Below are positions 7,527-15,995 of a stretch of DNA of 40,053 nt, in pieces. This DNA comes from an uncultured bacterium (lineage in GTDB: Bacteria > Elusimicrobiota > Elusimicrobia > Elusimicrobiales > Elusimicrobiaceae), in contig CASFXV010000014.1 in NCBI GenBank assembly GCA_949298795.1, forward strand, positions 1 through 40,053. The letters run 5' to 3'. Both the position numbers and the translations under genes were made by a program. Under the pieces are notes generated by a model that was not told the DNA's origin, ran no database searches, and saw nothing but the letters and a program-made list of their open reading frames with translations. Within the stretch, counting starts at the first letter, position 1. Each line of letters starts with the position of its first letter.

Positions 7527-8923
7527 AATTTTTTCTCCGCTTTTTGGCCCTGCGGGGTGTCTTTCACCACATAACCCAGCCGGGCGACAGCGTCGCGCAG
7601 CTCGTCAGACTTTTTATAATCTTTGGCGGCGCGGGCGCGGGCGCGCTCTTCCAGCAGGGTTTGCACTTCCTGCGGCAGCGCGAGGGGTTCCTGCGGTTTT
7701 TCTTTAAACAAATCCAATGCCAAAATGCCGTCTGCAAAACGCAGGAAAGCCAACTTTTGCGCGGCGGTCATTTCCGCGCTGCGCAGGCCTTCCCACACAA
7801 CGGCCAATGCTTTGGGGGCGTTTAGATCGTCCTCCATGGCGGCGGCAAATTTATCTTTCCAGGTTTGGCACGCGCCGCCGGCGTCTTCCGTTCCTTGAGC
7901 TTGCTGTAAAACGCCGCGGCTTAAAGCGCGCAAGTTTTCCAAACTTTTGGCGGCCGCGTCCAAACTTTCAAACGTAAATTCCAGCTGGGTGCGGTAATGC
8001 GCCGTTAAGCATAAATACCGGTAGGCAAGCGGGTCATACCCTTTTTCTTTTAAAGTAGCCAAGGTAACAAACGTACCGCCGGATTTGGACATTTTGCCGG
8101 AACGCAAAATTAAAAATTCCCCATGCACCCAGTAATTCACGTATTTTTGCCCGGTGGCGGCTTCGCTTTGGGCGATTTCGTTGGTGTGGTGTATGGTTAC
8201 GTGGTCTATCCCGCCGCAGTGAATATCCAGGGTATTGCCCAAATATTTCATAGCCATGGCGGAGCATTCTATATGCCACCCGGGGAAACCCACTCCCCAC
8301 GGGCTGTCCCACTCCATTTGGCGTTTTTTGTCTTTGGGGGAAAATTTCCATAAGGCAAAATCCGTCGGGTTGCGTTTTTCATCGCTCATTTCCACGCGGG
8401 CGCCGCCCTGCAAACCGCTGATACGCGCATGACCGACCAAAGCATCATACCGGTCAAACTTAGACGTGTCATAATAAATGCCGTCGCTGGTGCGGTACGT
8501 ATAGCCTTTTTCTTCCAAGGTTTTTACCAGGGCAATCATTTCTTTTATGTGCTGGGTGGCGCGGCTGATTACCGTGGGGCGGGTGCAGTGTAAAGCGTCA
8601 AAATCGGCCCAAAATTTTTCTTCGTAAAATTTGGCTATGTCCCAGGCGCTTTTGCCTTCGCGCGCGGCGCCCACTTCCATTTTGTCTTCACCGTCGTCTT
8701 GATCAGACACCAAGTGCCCCACATCGGTTACGTTCATCACGTGTTTTAACGGATAATGCAAACGGATGGTGCGGGCCAGCAGATCCTCAAAAATATACGT
8801 GCGCAAATTGCCTATGTGGGCGTAATTATATACAGTAGGCCCGCAGCAATACATGGTAACCTGCTGCGGGTTTTGGGGGGCAAACTCATCTTTATGACGG
8901 CTGGACGTATTGTATAAAAACAT
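7523..8923 (-). CDS. cysS: Cysteinyl-tRNA synthetase
   Basis: The 466-residue protein has the class I synthetase signatures: YCCGPTVYNYAHIGN with HIGN at 36-39 and zinc ligand Cys27 near the start, a zinc-site segment HCGGIDHVTIHHTNE, and KMSKSGG. It charges tRNA-Cys with cysteine in the cytoplasm. Length matches the family, with the helical anticodon-binding C-terminus present. The start codon overlaps the stop of the upstream lipoprotein gene by one base (TAATG), and its own stop overlaps the adenosine deaminase start, so three genes are tightly coupled. It sits downstream of a YacL-like gene and ispDF, an order that recalls the Bacillus radA-disA-yacL-ispD-ispF-gltX-cysE-cysS region. Confidence 0.96.
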   Translation of the reverse strand: MFLYNTSSRHKDEFAPQNPQQVTMYCCGPTVYNYAHIGNLRTYIFEDLLARTIRLHYPLKHVMNVTDVGHLVSDQDDGEDKMEVGAAREGKSAWDIAKFYEEKFWADFDALHCTRPTVISRATQHIKEMIALVKTLEEKGYTYRTSDGIYYDTSKFDRYDALVGHARISGLQGGARVEMSDEKRNPTDFALWKFSPKDKKRQMEWDSPWGVGFPGWHIECSAMAMKYLGNTLDIHCGGIDHVTIHHTNEIAQSEAATGQKYVNYWVHGEFLILRSGKMSKSGGTFVTLATLKEKGYDPLAYRYLCLTAHYRTQLEFTFESLDAAAKSLENLRALSRGVLQQAQGTEDAGGACQTWKDKFAAAMEDDLNAPKALAVVWEGLRSAEMTAAQKLAFLRFADGILALDLFKEKPQEPLALPQEVQTLLEERARARAAKDYKKSDELRDAVARLGYVVKDTPQGQKAEKKL

Positions 8924-9504
8924 TACTGGGCCTCCTCCAGCATATCATAATAGTTGGAAGACAATTCCTGAAAAAATTTATTGCAGGTGTTTTGCCCCAC
9001 GCTGTTGGCAGAAGATTCCGCCAACATGCAGCTTACTTCAATATCAGAAAGCGGATTCACTGCCCCCACGCTGGATACGGAATACGTAAACCCGGCCGGG
9101 TTGTAAGCGCGCAAGGCCAAGTTATAGGCCCGCGTAAGCGCTTTTTGGAAAATACCCATTTCCTTGGAAGTGGCTTTGGCCCCCAGCTGGAATTTTTTCT
9201 TAGCCACCGGAACCACCACATCGCCATATGTATCATAGGCGCTGGCGGGCAAAGAAGCGGTAAAATCTTCGTCGGCAGAAACTACATTGGTTTCCCCTAC
9301 GGCAAAAGGGTCTTCATAAGAGCCGTCCAACACGCTGGGCGCGCCCAGCGGCCCGGAAGGCAGTTCATAGCGGCCTTCATAATCTGTATACATGCTGTAG
9401 TCCAGCCCCTGGCTGATGGTTTTGGAAGAGCGGTAGTCCCCCGTGGAGGAACAAGCAGCCAACACCCCCGCGCAAAGTATTAAAATAATCGGTTTCACAT
9501 TCAT
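8923..9504 (-). CDS. Lipoprotein of unknown function
   Basis: A type II signal peptide with lipobox LAAC (residues 15-18, Cys18 lipidated) marks a 193-residue lipoprotein. After a polar, probably disordered stretch (about 19-105) rich in Asp, Ser and Tyr comes a segment that looks helical (about 110-193) with two Cys (in SCML and NTCN) that could form a disulfide. No family is recognised. It is squeezed between ispDF (4 bases away) and cysS (one-base overlap), so it is translated with housekeeping genes. Outer- or inner-membrane location cannot be decided, though the residue after Cys18 is Ser rather than Asp, which favours outer-membrane sorting by the E. coli rule. Confidence 0.8.
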   Translation of the reverse strand: MNVKPIILILCAGVLAACSSTGDYRSSKTISQGLDYSMYTDYEGRYELPSGPLGAPSVLDGSYEDPFAVGETNVVSADEDFTASLPASAYDTYGDVVVPVAKKKFQLGAKATSKEMGIFQKALTRAYNLALRAYNPAGFTYSVSSVGAVNPLSDIEVSCMLAESSANSVGQNTCNKFFQELSSNYYDMLEEAQ

Positions 9505-9508
9505 GGTT

Positions 9509-10657
9509 CTACTCCTTAATTTTTAAAGTGGCCACCGCGTGGCACATGGCGGCCAGGCCTTGGCCGATTTCACCCACGTGCTCGTGGCTTTTGGATTTGA
9601 AACTAACATTTTTTACGTCCATATTAAAAATACGGGCCAAAGATTTTCTTACCGCTTCATAATGCGGCTTGATTTTAGGTTCTTGGGTAATGACGGTAGC
9701 GTCTATATGCACAATTTGGGCGTGGCGGCTTTGCACAATTTCCAACACTTTGCGGGCGATATCCACGCTGCAAATGCCTTTAATGGACGGGTCCGTAGGC
9801 GGGAAAAGTATGCCTATTTCCCCTTCGCACAAAGCCCCCAAAACAGCGTCGCAAACGGCATGGAGGACCAAGTCCCCGTCGCTATGGCCTAAAAAACCTT
9901 TTGTATGCGGTATTTCTACCCCGCCCAAAAACATTTTAAGCCCGGGTTCCATGCGGTGCAAATCAAACCCAAAACCCGTACGGTAATATATATTTTCCTG
10001 CATAAGCGCCTCGGCAAAAATTAAATCTTCGGGGGTGGTGATTTTGTTGTTGGCATAGTCAGACGCTACCGCCCGCACCTTTACCCCCAGCTTTTCCACC
10101 AGTTGGGATTCGTCCGTAGCGTCTTTTTCGCTCCCGTATTTTTCCAACGCCTGCACAAGCAGTTTCCGCCGGTAGCACTGCGGGGTTTGCGCTGCCCATA
10201 AAACATTGCGGTCTAAGGTGTGGGCGATTACGCCGTCTTGGCACACTTTAATGGTGTCTTTTACGGGTACGGCCAGCACCGCCGCACCGTGGGTTTGCGC
10301 CTCACGCACGCAACGGGATATAAAGGCCGGCTTCACCAAAGGGCGGGCGCCGTCATGCACGGCTACCACGGGCAAAGCGGCAGAAGTTTTTTCTACTCCG
10401 TTTATCACGGAACGAAGCCGCGTATCCCCCGGCAAAGCATAAGTTAAGCCCTCAAATTCCTGCTGCAAAAGGAGCTGGTTTTCTTTTGGGGTAACCACTA
10501 CCACTTGGGCAATTTCCGGCGTGTTTAAAAAAGCGCGCACAGTATGAAACAAAGCGGGTTTTCCCGCCAGCGGCAACATTTGTTTTGGGCGCCCCATCCT
10601 GCTGCCGCTGCCGCCCGCCACAATAACCGCTGAAGAAAAACCCGTCTTTTCGTGCAT
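9509..10657 (-). CDS. ispDF: Bifunctional IspD/IspF (MEP isoprenoid pathway)
   Basis: The N-terminal half is IspD, a nucleotidyltransferase with SAVIVAGGSGSRMGRPKQ near the start, VHDGARPLV and TPQ segments. It makes CDP-methylerythritol from MEP and CTP. The C-terminal half is IspF, with the metal-site motif GFDLHRM, GVEIPH, GHSDGDLVLHAVCDAVLGA and an ending that includes KSHEHVGEIGQG. It makes the 2,4-cyclodiphosphate. Fusions of these two enzymes are well known. The ATG at 10657 (AGGA upstream) is preferred over a TTG at 10684; it overlaps the end of the PIN-TRAM gene region without coding overlap. The fused protein would have 382 residues. The lipoprotein gene begins 4 bases past its stop. 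Confidence 0.95.
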   Translation of the reverse strand: MHEKTGFSSAVIVAGGSGSRMGRPKQMLPLAGKPALFHTVRAFLNTPEIAQVVVVTPKENQLLLQQEFEGLTYALPGDTRLRSVINGVEKTSAALPVVAVHDGARPLVKPAFISRCVREAQTHGAAVLAVPVKDTIKVCQDGVIAHTLDRNVLWAAQTPQCYRRKLLVQALEKYGSEKDATDESQLVEKLGVKVRAVASDYANNKITTPEDLIFAEALMQENIYYRTGFGFDLHRMEPGLKMFLGGVEIPHTKGFLGHSDGDLVLHAVCDAVLGALCEGEIGILFPPTDPSIKGICSVDIARKVLEIVQSRHAQIVHIDATVITQEPKIKPHYEAVRKSLARIFNMDVKNVSFKSKSHEHVGEIGQGLAAMCHAVATLKIKE

Positions 10658-10667
10658 GCAAAAAATC

Positions 10668-11615
10668 CTATTTGGTTCTGGCAAAAATCATGCGGCCGGA
10701 AGAAGTTTGCAATATGGAATAAACCGATACTTCCGCCCGTTTGCCGATGTATTTGCGTCCGTCCTCCACCACCACCATGGTGCCGTCGTCCAAGTACCCA
10801 ATGCCTTGTTCCTTTTCTTTTCCGTCTTTCATGATAAACAAAGACATGGTTTCCCCGGGCAGCACCACCGGCTTTAACGCGGTGGCCAGATCGGCAATAT
10901 TCAAAACGGTTACATCATACAAGGAACCCACTTTGTTAACGTTAAAATCCAACGTGACCACCTCAGCCCCTAAACTTTTGGCCAGCTTTACCACCCGTTC
11001 CGCATTATCCTGCGCTTTGGGGGTTTTGTTGGTAATGCGCACGCCGATTTCTTTTAGTTCCTGCAAACGGGAGGCCACATCCAGCCCGCGGCGGCCTTTG
11101 GCGCGTTCCAACGGGTCTTTGCTGGCGGCCATTTTGTTTAATTCGTCCATTACAAACACGGGCAAAACAATAATGCCGGAAAGAAAATTAATCTCGCACA
11201 AATCCACTATGCGCCCGTCCATTAAGGCGGACAAATCCGCCACTTTTAAATGGCACCCGCGGTAGGAAAGGCCTTCCAAGTCCCGCGCTTTAAAGATGCT
11301 TACCAGCACCCCGAAAACCAAAAGCCCAATTTCTATATTGCCTTCATAACGGCCCCAAAACCCGGCAACCGTCTCATTGGCAAATTTCATTAAGCCGTAG
11401 TCAAAAAACACATACAGCATATAACCCAGCAACAGGCCGGAACAGGCAATCATTATCTTAATCAGGCGCAGGCGCTTAAACAGCACCTCTCCGGCAAGGA
11501 CAATCGCCCCGCACAAAAGCCCGCCCAGCAGGCTCATGATGTCTTTATCAATATAGTTATAAGTTAAAAAAGGAAAAGCTACCAAGGTAGAAATCCTAAA
11601 AATCCAAATAGGCAT
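10668..11615 (-). CDS. YacL-like membrane PIN-TRAM domain protein
   Basis: About four membrane helices (residues about 1-110) lead into a PIN nuclease-fold domain: DLSALMDGRIVDLCE with two acidic residues, VMDELNKMA, and LDFNVNKV. A C-terminal TRAM segment (about 240-310) ends the protein. This is the architecture of Bacillus YacL, a putative membrane-bound RNase. The 315-residue version starts at the ATG at 11615, preceded by GGAGG at good spacing; the ATG at 11660 would add 15 residues and lies at the predicted transcript start. It lies between radA and ispDF as in Bacillus, but with no disA. Nuclease activity is inferred from the family. Confidence 0.88.
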   Translation of the reverse strand: MPIWIFRISTLVAFPFLTYNYIDKDIMSLLGGLLCGAIVLAGEVLFKRLRLIKIMIACSGLLLGYMLYVFFDYGLMKFANETVAGFWGRYEGNIEIGLLVFGVLVSIFKARDLEGLSYRGCHLKVADLSALMDGRIVDLCEINFLSGIIVLPVFVMDELNKMAASKDPLERAKGRRGLDVASRLQELKEIGVRITNKTPKAQDNAERVVKLAKSLGAEVVTLDFNVNKVGSLYDVTVLNIADLATALKPVVLPGETMSLFIMKDGKEKEQGIGYLDDGTMVVVEDGRKYIGKRAEVSVYSILQTSSGRMIFARTK

Positions 11616-11636
11616 AAGGCCTCCAATATAAATTAA

Positions 11637-11664
11637 AAGGGCAAAAGCCCTTATGTACATTTTA
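11637..11664 (-). promoter_or_regulatory. Candidate promoter and 5'-terminal hairpin of the yacL-like operon
   Basis: TAAAAT (11664-11659) is a possible -10 with predicted start near 11652. A 6-bp stem (11652-11647 with 11642-11637, loop TTTT), followed by TTAATTTAT, begins right at that point. It could stabilise the 5' end or weakly terminate. No convincing -35 is seen. Confidence 0.4.
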
Positions 11665-11722
11665 CCACTTTCCCGGCGTTTTCTGCTGGTTTTTTAGGGG
11701 AATATTCTCCACGCGGTCCCCG

Positions 11723-11758
11723 AATAAAAACCCGGCTCTTTAAAACCGGGTTTTTATT
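11723..11758 (-). terminator. Terminator of the dnaB-radA operon
   Basis: A 13-bp stem (11723-11735 with 11746-11758), A-rich outside and GC-rich inside, overlaps the last bases of the radA stop codon and ends in a T-run on the minus strand. Confidence 0.85.
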
Positions 11759-13121
11759 AGCGAAGCCGAAGAGACAAATCATTCAAATCCGCCAGTTCCA
11801 CTACTTCCAGCTCTTTTAAATCCCGCTTCTCCGCGCGGGACAAAGGCGCCGTATAGGCTTTTTTAAACCCCAGCCGGCGGGCTTCCTCCAGCCGTTTATC
11901 CAGCAAAGGCACTTTGGCGGCCTGGCCCAAAATGCCCACTTCCGCCATAAAAAGGCTGTCATGCGCAATGGGGATATCCTTGCAGGAACTGATAACCGCC
12001 GCGCAGACGGCTAAATCCAAAGCGGGGTCTTTTAATTTTACGCCACCCGCCAGGCTGACAAAAATGTCTTTATTATCCAAAGCCAGACCGATGTGTTTTT
12101 CCAAAGCGGCAAAAAGCATTAAACAGCGGTTGAGGTCCACCCCCGTAGCCACCCGGCGCGGATAGGGGTAATGGGTAGGGCTTACCAAGGCCTGTACTTC
12201 CGTCAGCAGGGGGCGGCTGCCTTCCAAAGCCAAAGAGTAGGCCCGGCCTTTTAAAGCGCGCTCTTTAGAGGTTTGGGCAAAATATTCGCTGGCGTTTTCC
12301 ACCCCTTCCAGCCCGTGGCCCGTCATTTTAAAAAGCCCTATTTCACCTGTAGATCCAAAGCGGTTTTTATGCGGACGCAGCAAACGAAGGACATTGTCTT
12401 TTTCCGTATCAAAATAAAGCACGCTGTCCACCATGTGTTCCAGCACTTTGGGGCCGGCCAGCTCCCCGTCTTTGGTTACATGGCCGAGCACAAACGTAAT
12501 AATGCCTTTGGGCTTGCACAGGCGAACCAGCTCGCCGGCGCATTCACGCACCTGGCCGACGGTTCCGGCCGAAGAAGTAAAATCCGGGTGATAAACGGTT
12601 TGGATAGAGTCCAGCACCAATACATCCGGGGATACCTGTTCCACCGCCTGTACGATTTTTTGTATGTCCGTTTCACAATGCAGAAAAATGTTTTCACTGG
12701 TAACGCCCAAGCGCTGCGCGCGGCCGGATATTTGGTTAATGCTCTCCTCTCCGGATATATACAACACTTTTAATTTATCCGCCAAAGAAGAAGCCACCTG
12801 CAGCATCAGCGTGCTTTTGCCAATACCCGGCGCCCCAGCCAAAAGGGTAATTTGCCCTTTTACCAACCCGCCGCCAAGCAGGCGGTCAAACTCGCCCAAG
12901 CCGGTGGGAATACGGGTTTGGGGCACGCAGCGGCTTTCGGAAAGTTTAATGATTTCAGAAGAAAAATCCGTAAACGAGCGCACGCGCTTTTCTTTTTTGC
13001 TTTCCTGCTGTTTTACTTCTTCGGTCAGGGTGTTCCACTCCCCGCATTCCGGGCACCGGCCGGACCACTTGGCCGCTTCATATCCGCATTTTTGACAGAC
13101 AAACACGGTTTTAAATTTCAT
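11757..13121 (-). CDS. radA: DNA repair protein RadA (Sms)
   Basis: The 454-residue protein has a four-Cys zinc finger (Cys9, Cys12, Cys23, Cys26), a RecA-like ATPase core with Walker A GAPGIGKST, the RadA-specific KNRFG motif, and a C-terminal Lon-like domain. RadA is a DnaB-type branch-migration helicase acting in homologous recombination and recovery of stalled forks. Length matches the family. AGGAG precedes the ATG; the MCE gene ends 9 bases upstream. It is the last gene of an operon starting with dnaB, so two replication/repair motors bracket envelope genes. Confidence 0.96.
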   Translation of the reverse strand: MKFKTVFVCQKCGYEAAKWSGRCPECGEWNTLTEEVKQQESKKEKRVRSFTDFSSEIIKLSESRCVPQTRIPTGLGEFDRLLGGGLVKGQITLLAGAPGIGKSTLMLQVASSLADKLKVLYISGEESINQISGRAQRLGVTSENIFLHCETDIQKIVQAVEQVSPDVLVLDSIQTVYHPDFTSSAGTVGQVRECAGELVRLCKPKGIITFVLGHVTKDGELAGPKVLEHMVDSVLYFDTEKDNVLRLLRPHKNRFGSTGEIGLFKMTGHGLEGVENASEYFAQTSKERALKGRAYSLALEGSRPLLTEVQALVSPTHYPYPRRVATGVDLNRCLMLFAALEKHIGLALDNKDIFVSLAGGVKLKDPALDLAVCAAVISSCKDIPIAHDSLFMAEVGILGQAAKVPLLDKRLEEARRLGFKKAYTAPLSRAEKRDLKELEVVELADLNDLSLRLR

Positions 13122-13130
13122 CTAAAACTC

Positions 13131-14423
13131 CTAACGGGCCAATGTAGCCATGCCGAAGAAAGAGGAAATATCCTGGTCGTTAAACGAGATATTGGCCTTT
13201 ACGGCAAAATCGTTGGTTTCCAGCGCGTCGCGCATCCAGGCCCCTACGGAGAAATACCGGTTAAACCGGAAATCCACCCCGTACGTTAAGTTGGGTCTGT
13301 TGAAATGGCGGTTATTAATGACGCGGTCACGCCCCCAGTCCGTAAATTCCACCGTACCGGTAAAGCGGTTTAAGAATTCTTTGTCATAAAACGGGCGCAG
13401 TTCCATCGCCACGCCGCCCGCGCCGCGTATGAGCCCCGCGGAAACGGACGCCCAATGATTATACAACCCAAAGCGCAGGTCTATTTTATTGCGTTCCAAA
13501 TAATCGCCTTTGGCGGGGGTGTCGTCCTCATTGCCCAGGTTGGCGATACCCGCGCGGTAAAAAGTGTAACCGCTGGAAGGGTAAATTTCCAAAGCCAAAT
13601 CACTGCTGGCTATTTGGGAAGAAGGCATATAAAAGAAGTCATAATCCCAATAAATGCGGAAGCGGCTCATCTTACCCACAAAGGTTTTTACTTCCGTCAT
13701 TGTTTCTTTCAGCTTCGTAACACTTTCCTTTACGTCTTCTTTCATATTGGGGTCTTTAATTAAACTGCCTATGACGCCGTCCCCATTGTCCAAGCTGGTC
13801 ATCACGTTATCCGCCTTGGCCACCACGTCTTTAAGCTGTTCGCTGATATGGTCCAAATTTTGAACGGAATTGTTTAAATAGGGCCGCATGGAAGCCACCA
13901 TTTGGTTTAAATTGGCGGAAAGCTGGCGCACTTCCCGCAAAGAAGCGTTTAGATTTTCCCCAAATTGGCCCTGCTGGTGTACGCTGTCCACCAATTCTTT
14001 AATGCTGGACATGGTTTGCGCGATCATTACGTCCATGGGAACTTCGTCCGTGCCGTCTACATATTCCCCGGGTTTAATCAGCCCGGAGGACGCCTCTCCC
14101 TGTACCACTTTTAAATATTTCGTGCCGATAATCCCCGTCATCACCACGCTGAAACGAGCCCCTTGGTATAAAGGAATTTCTTCGTTAATGGCAGCCACCA
14201 CAATGACGGTGCCGTCTTTTATTTTTATTTCTTTTACCTTGCCCACTTCCACCCCCGCCAATTTTACGGGAGCTTTTACCGGCAGGCCGGATACGTCCTG
14301 AAATTTAACGTTTACGTCATACGTGCGCGTAACGGAAAGCCCGCCCAAAAAATAGAGCGAGAACCCCAACACGGCTATCCCCACTACTGTAAACAAACCT
14401 AATTTGGTTTCTGGTTTCATCAT
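13131..14423 (-). CDS. MCE (MlaD-like) protein with a beta-rich C-terminal domain
   Basis: One N-terminal membrane helix (about 8-28) is followed by an MCE/MlaD domain (about 36-115) with the VKLAGVEVGKV core, then a long helical stretch (about 135-240), as in other MCE proteins that form lipid tunnels from the inner membrane. The last 190 residues are unusual: a run of alternating polar/hydrophobic aromatic-rich segments, such as FRIYWDYDFFYM, KIDLRFGLYNHWASVSAGLI, LTYGVDFRFNRYFSVGAWM and a final Arg after short strands, resembling an outer-membrane beta-barrel. The protein is 430 residues, against about 180 for E. coli MlaD. It sits directly after MlaE and MlaF homologues, so it is the substrate-binding part of a lipid ABC transporter. 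The barrel is an inference from sequence pattern. Confidence 0.85.
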   Translation of the reverse strand: MMKPETKLGLFTVVGIAVLGFSLYFLGGLSVTRTYDVNVKFQDVSGLPVKAPVKLAGVEVGKVKEIKIKDGTVIVVAAINEEIPLYQGARFSVVMTGIIGTKYLKVVQGEASSGLIKPGEYVDGTDEVPMDVMIAQTMSSIKELVDSVHQQGQFGENLNASLREVRQLSANLNQMVASMRPYLNNSVQNLDHISEQLKDVVAKADNVMTSLDNGDGVIGSLIKDPNMKEDVKESVTKLKETMTEVKTFVGKMSRFRIYWDYDFFYMPSSQIASSDLALEIYPSSGYTFYRAGIANLGNEDDTPAKGDYLERNKIDLRFGLYNHWASVSAGLIRGAGGVAMELRPFYDKEFLNRFTGTVEFTDWGRDRVINNRHFNRPNLTYGVDFRFNRYFSVGAWMRDALETNDFAVKANISFNDQDISSFFGMATLAR

Positions 14424-14456
14424 GTTATTCTACCTTAAATGAATTTAAAACGGCCT

Positions 14457-15218
14457 TTAGTCCTTCATGATTTTCATTTGGATAGGCCCGTGGCTGCTGC
14501 CGCTTACAAACTGTTTTACATACGGGTTGTCCGTATGGCGCAGCTCGTCCGGGGTGCCTTCCATTAAAATACGTCCTTCATACAAAAAAGCGATTTTATC
14601 CGCAATTTTAAAGGCGGAGTTCATGTCATGCGTAATTACTACCGACGTAACCCCCAGCTTGTGTTTTAAGTCTAATATCAGCTCGCTGATGATGTCAGAC
14701 ATAATCGGGTCCAGCCCAGTGGTGGGCTCATCGTACAAAATACATTTGGGGCTGATGGCTAGCACCCGCGCCAAAGACACGCGCTTGCGCATACCGCCGG
14801 AAAGCTCACTGGGGTTTAAATGCTCCACATCTTTTAAGCCTACTAAAGCTAATTTTTCTTTTACCACTTTGGCATAATCCGCCGGGGGAATATCGGTTAA
14901 ATATTTTAAACCAAAAGCCACGTTTTCCCCCACGGTCATAGAGTCAAACAACGCCCCGTCTTGAAACAAATACCCAAAATGGCGGCGGATGGCGGCTAGT
15001 TTTACTTCGCTGTTTATTTTGGTAACGTCTTTCCCGTCCACCAAAATGCGCCCGCCCGTGGCCTGCTCCAAACGCACCAAACACTTTATTAATGTGCTTT
15101 TGCCGGAGCCGGAACCGCCCAAAATACAGGTTACCGTGCCGTCTTCTATTTTTAAGTTGACGTCTTTTAACACTTGTTTGGGGCCAAAGTTCTTTTTTAA
15201 ATCTATAATTTCTATCAT
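14457..15218 (-). CDS. mlaF: Lipid-transport ABC ATPase MlaF
   Basis: The 253-residue ATPase has Walker A GGSGSGKST (34-42), Q-loop region YLFQDGALFDS, ABC signature LSGGMRKR and Walker B CILYDEPTTGLDP. The FDSMTV stretch and following sequence fit the MlaF/Ttg2A family. It powers lipid movement between the membranes with MlaE and the MCE protein. It starts directly after the mlaE stop codon (TAA then ATG with no gap). The C-terminal tail after the last helix is short. Direction of transport (import or export of phospholipid) cannot be read from the sequence. Confidence 0.93.
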   Translation of the reverse strand: MIEIIDLKKNFGPKQVLKDVNLKIEDGTVTCILGGSGSGKSTLIKCLVRLEQATGGRILVDGKDVTKINSEVKLAAIRRHFGYLFQDGALFDSMTVGENVAFGLKYLTDIPPADYAKVVKEKLALVGLKDVEHLNPSELSGGMRKRVSLARVLAISPKCILYDEPTTGLDPIMSDIISELILDLKHKLGVTSVVITHDMNSAFKIADKIAFLYEGRILMEGTPDELRHTDNPYVKQFVSGSSHGPIQMKIMKD

Positions 15219-15995
15219 TTAAATTCCAAACGCCGTTAAAATGGCTGTTAAAAAGTAGTCCAGCACCAAAATAAGCACGATGGTGGTTACCACGGCCCCG
15301 GTGGTGGATTTACCCACCCCTTCCGCGCCGCCGCGCGTACTGACGCCTTTGTAACAGCACACCGTGGCAATCATAAACGCAAACACGAAAGACTTAATAA
15401 ACCCGTGCATAAAATCTTTTACGCCCATAAAAGTGGTAATATCCGTAAAATACACTTCCCCGGGAACGCCCAGCGCATACGCCGCCACCAAATACCCGCC
15501 TATTACACCAAACACGTTGGAAAATACCGTTAAAACCGGCATGGTAAGCAAAAAAGCAAACAACCGAGGGATAACCAAATACCGGGTGGGGTTGGTGCCC
15601 AGCGTATATAAAGCGTCCAGCTGTTCCGTTACCGCCATGGTGCCTATGTGCGCCGTTACCGCCGCGCCGGCCCGGCCGGAAATAACCACCCCGGTCAGCA
15701 CGGGGCCCAGCTCACGTATTAAAGAAAACGAAACAATGGTGCCCACGAAAATAGGGTCTCCAAAAATATTGCCGATGGTATTGCCCGCCTGCAAAGCAAG
15801 CACCATGCCCGTAAACAGGCTGGTCAACGCCGTCACGCCAAAAGAATCCACCCCTATGCTTACGCTTTGTTCCACCGTTTGCTTAAACTCAAAACGGGAA
15901 CGCCCCAGCCAAAACAGTACGGAGCGTATCATCTCCGCCGCGCCGCCGGTTTGCGTAAGTAAATTATCTATGTGTTTTCCTATTAATGTAAACAT
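15219..15995 (-). CDS. mlaE: Lipid-transport ABC permease MlaE
   Basis: The 258-residue membrane protein is a MlaE/YrbE-family permease with five or six helices and the characteristic ELGPVLTGVVISGRAGAAVTAHIGTM stretch (about residues 95-120), where the E-L-G-P and G-R pattern is conserved. The segment GVSTRGGAEGVGKSTTGAVV near the end is also typical. It forms the membrane channel for MlaF and holds the MCE protein. The start overlaps the alr stop by one base (TAATG), so it is translationally coupled to alanine racemase. It stands second of the envelope genes in the operon. Confidence 0.94.
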   Translation of the reverse strand: MFTLIGKHIDNLLTQTGGAAEMIRSVLFWLGRSRFEFKQTVEQSVSIGVDSFGVTALTSLFTGMVLALQAGNTIGNIFGDPIFVGTIVSFSLIRELGPVLTGVVISGRAGAAVTAHIGTMAVTEQLDALYTLGTNPTRYLVIPRLFAFLLTMPVLTVFSNVFGVIGGYLVAAYALGVPGEVYFTDITTFMGVKDFMHGFIKSFVFAFMIATVCCYKGVSTRGGAEGVGKSTTGAVVTTIVLILVLDYFLTAILTAFGI

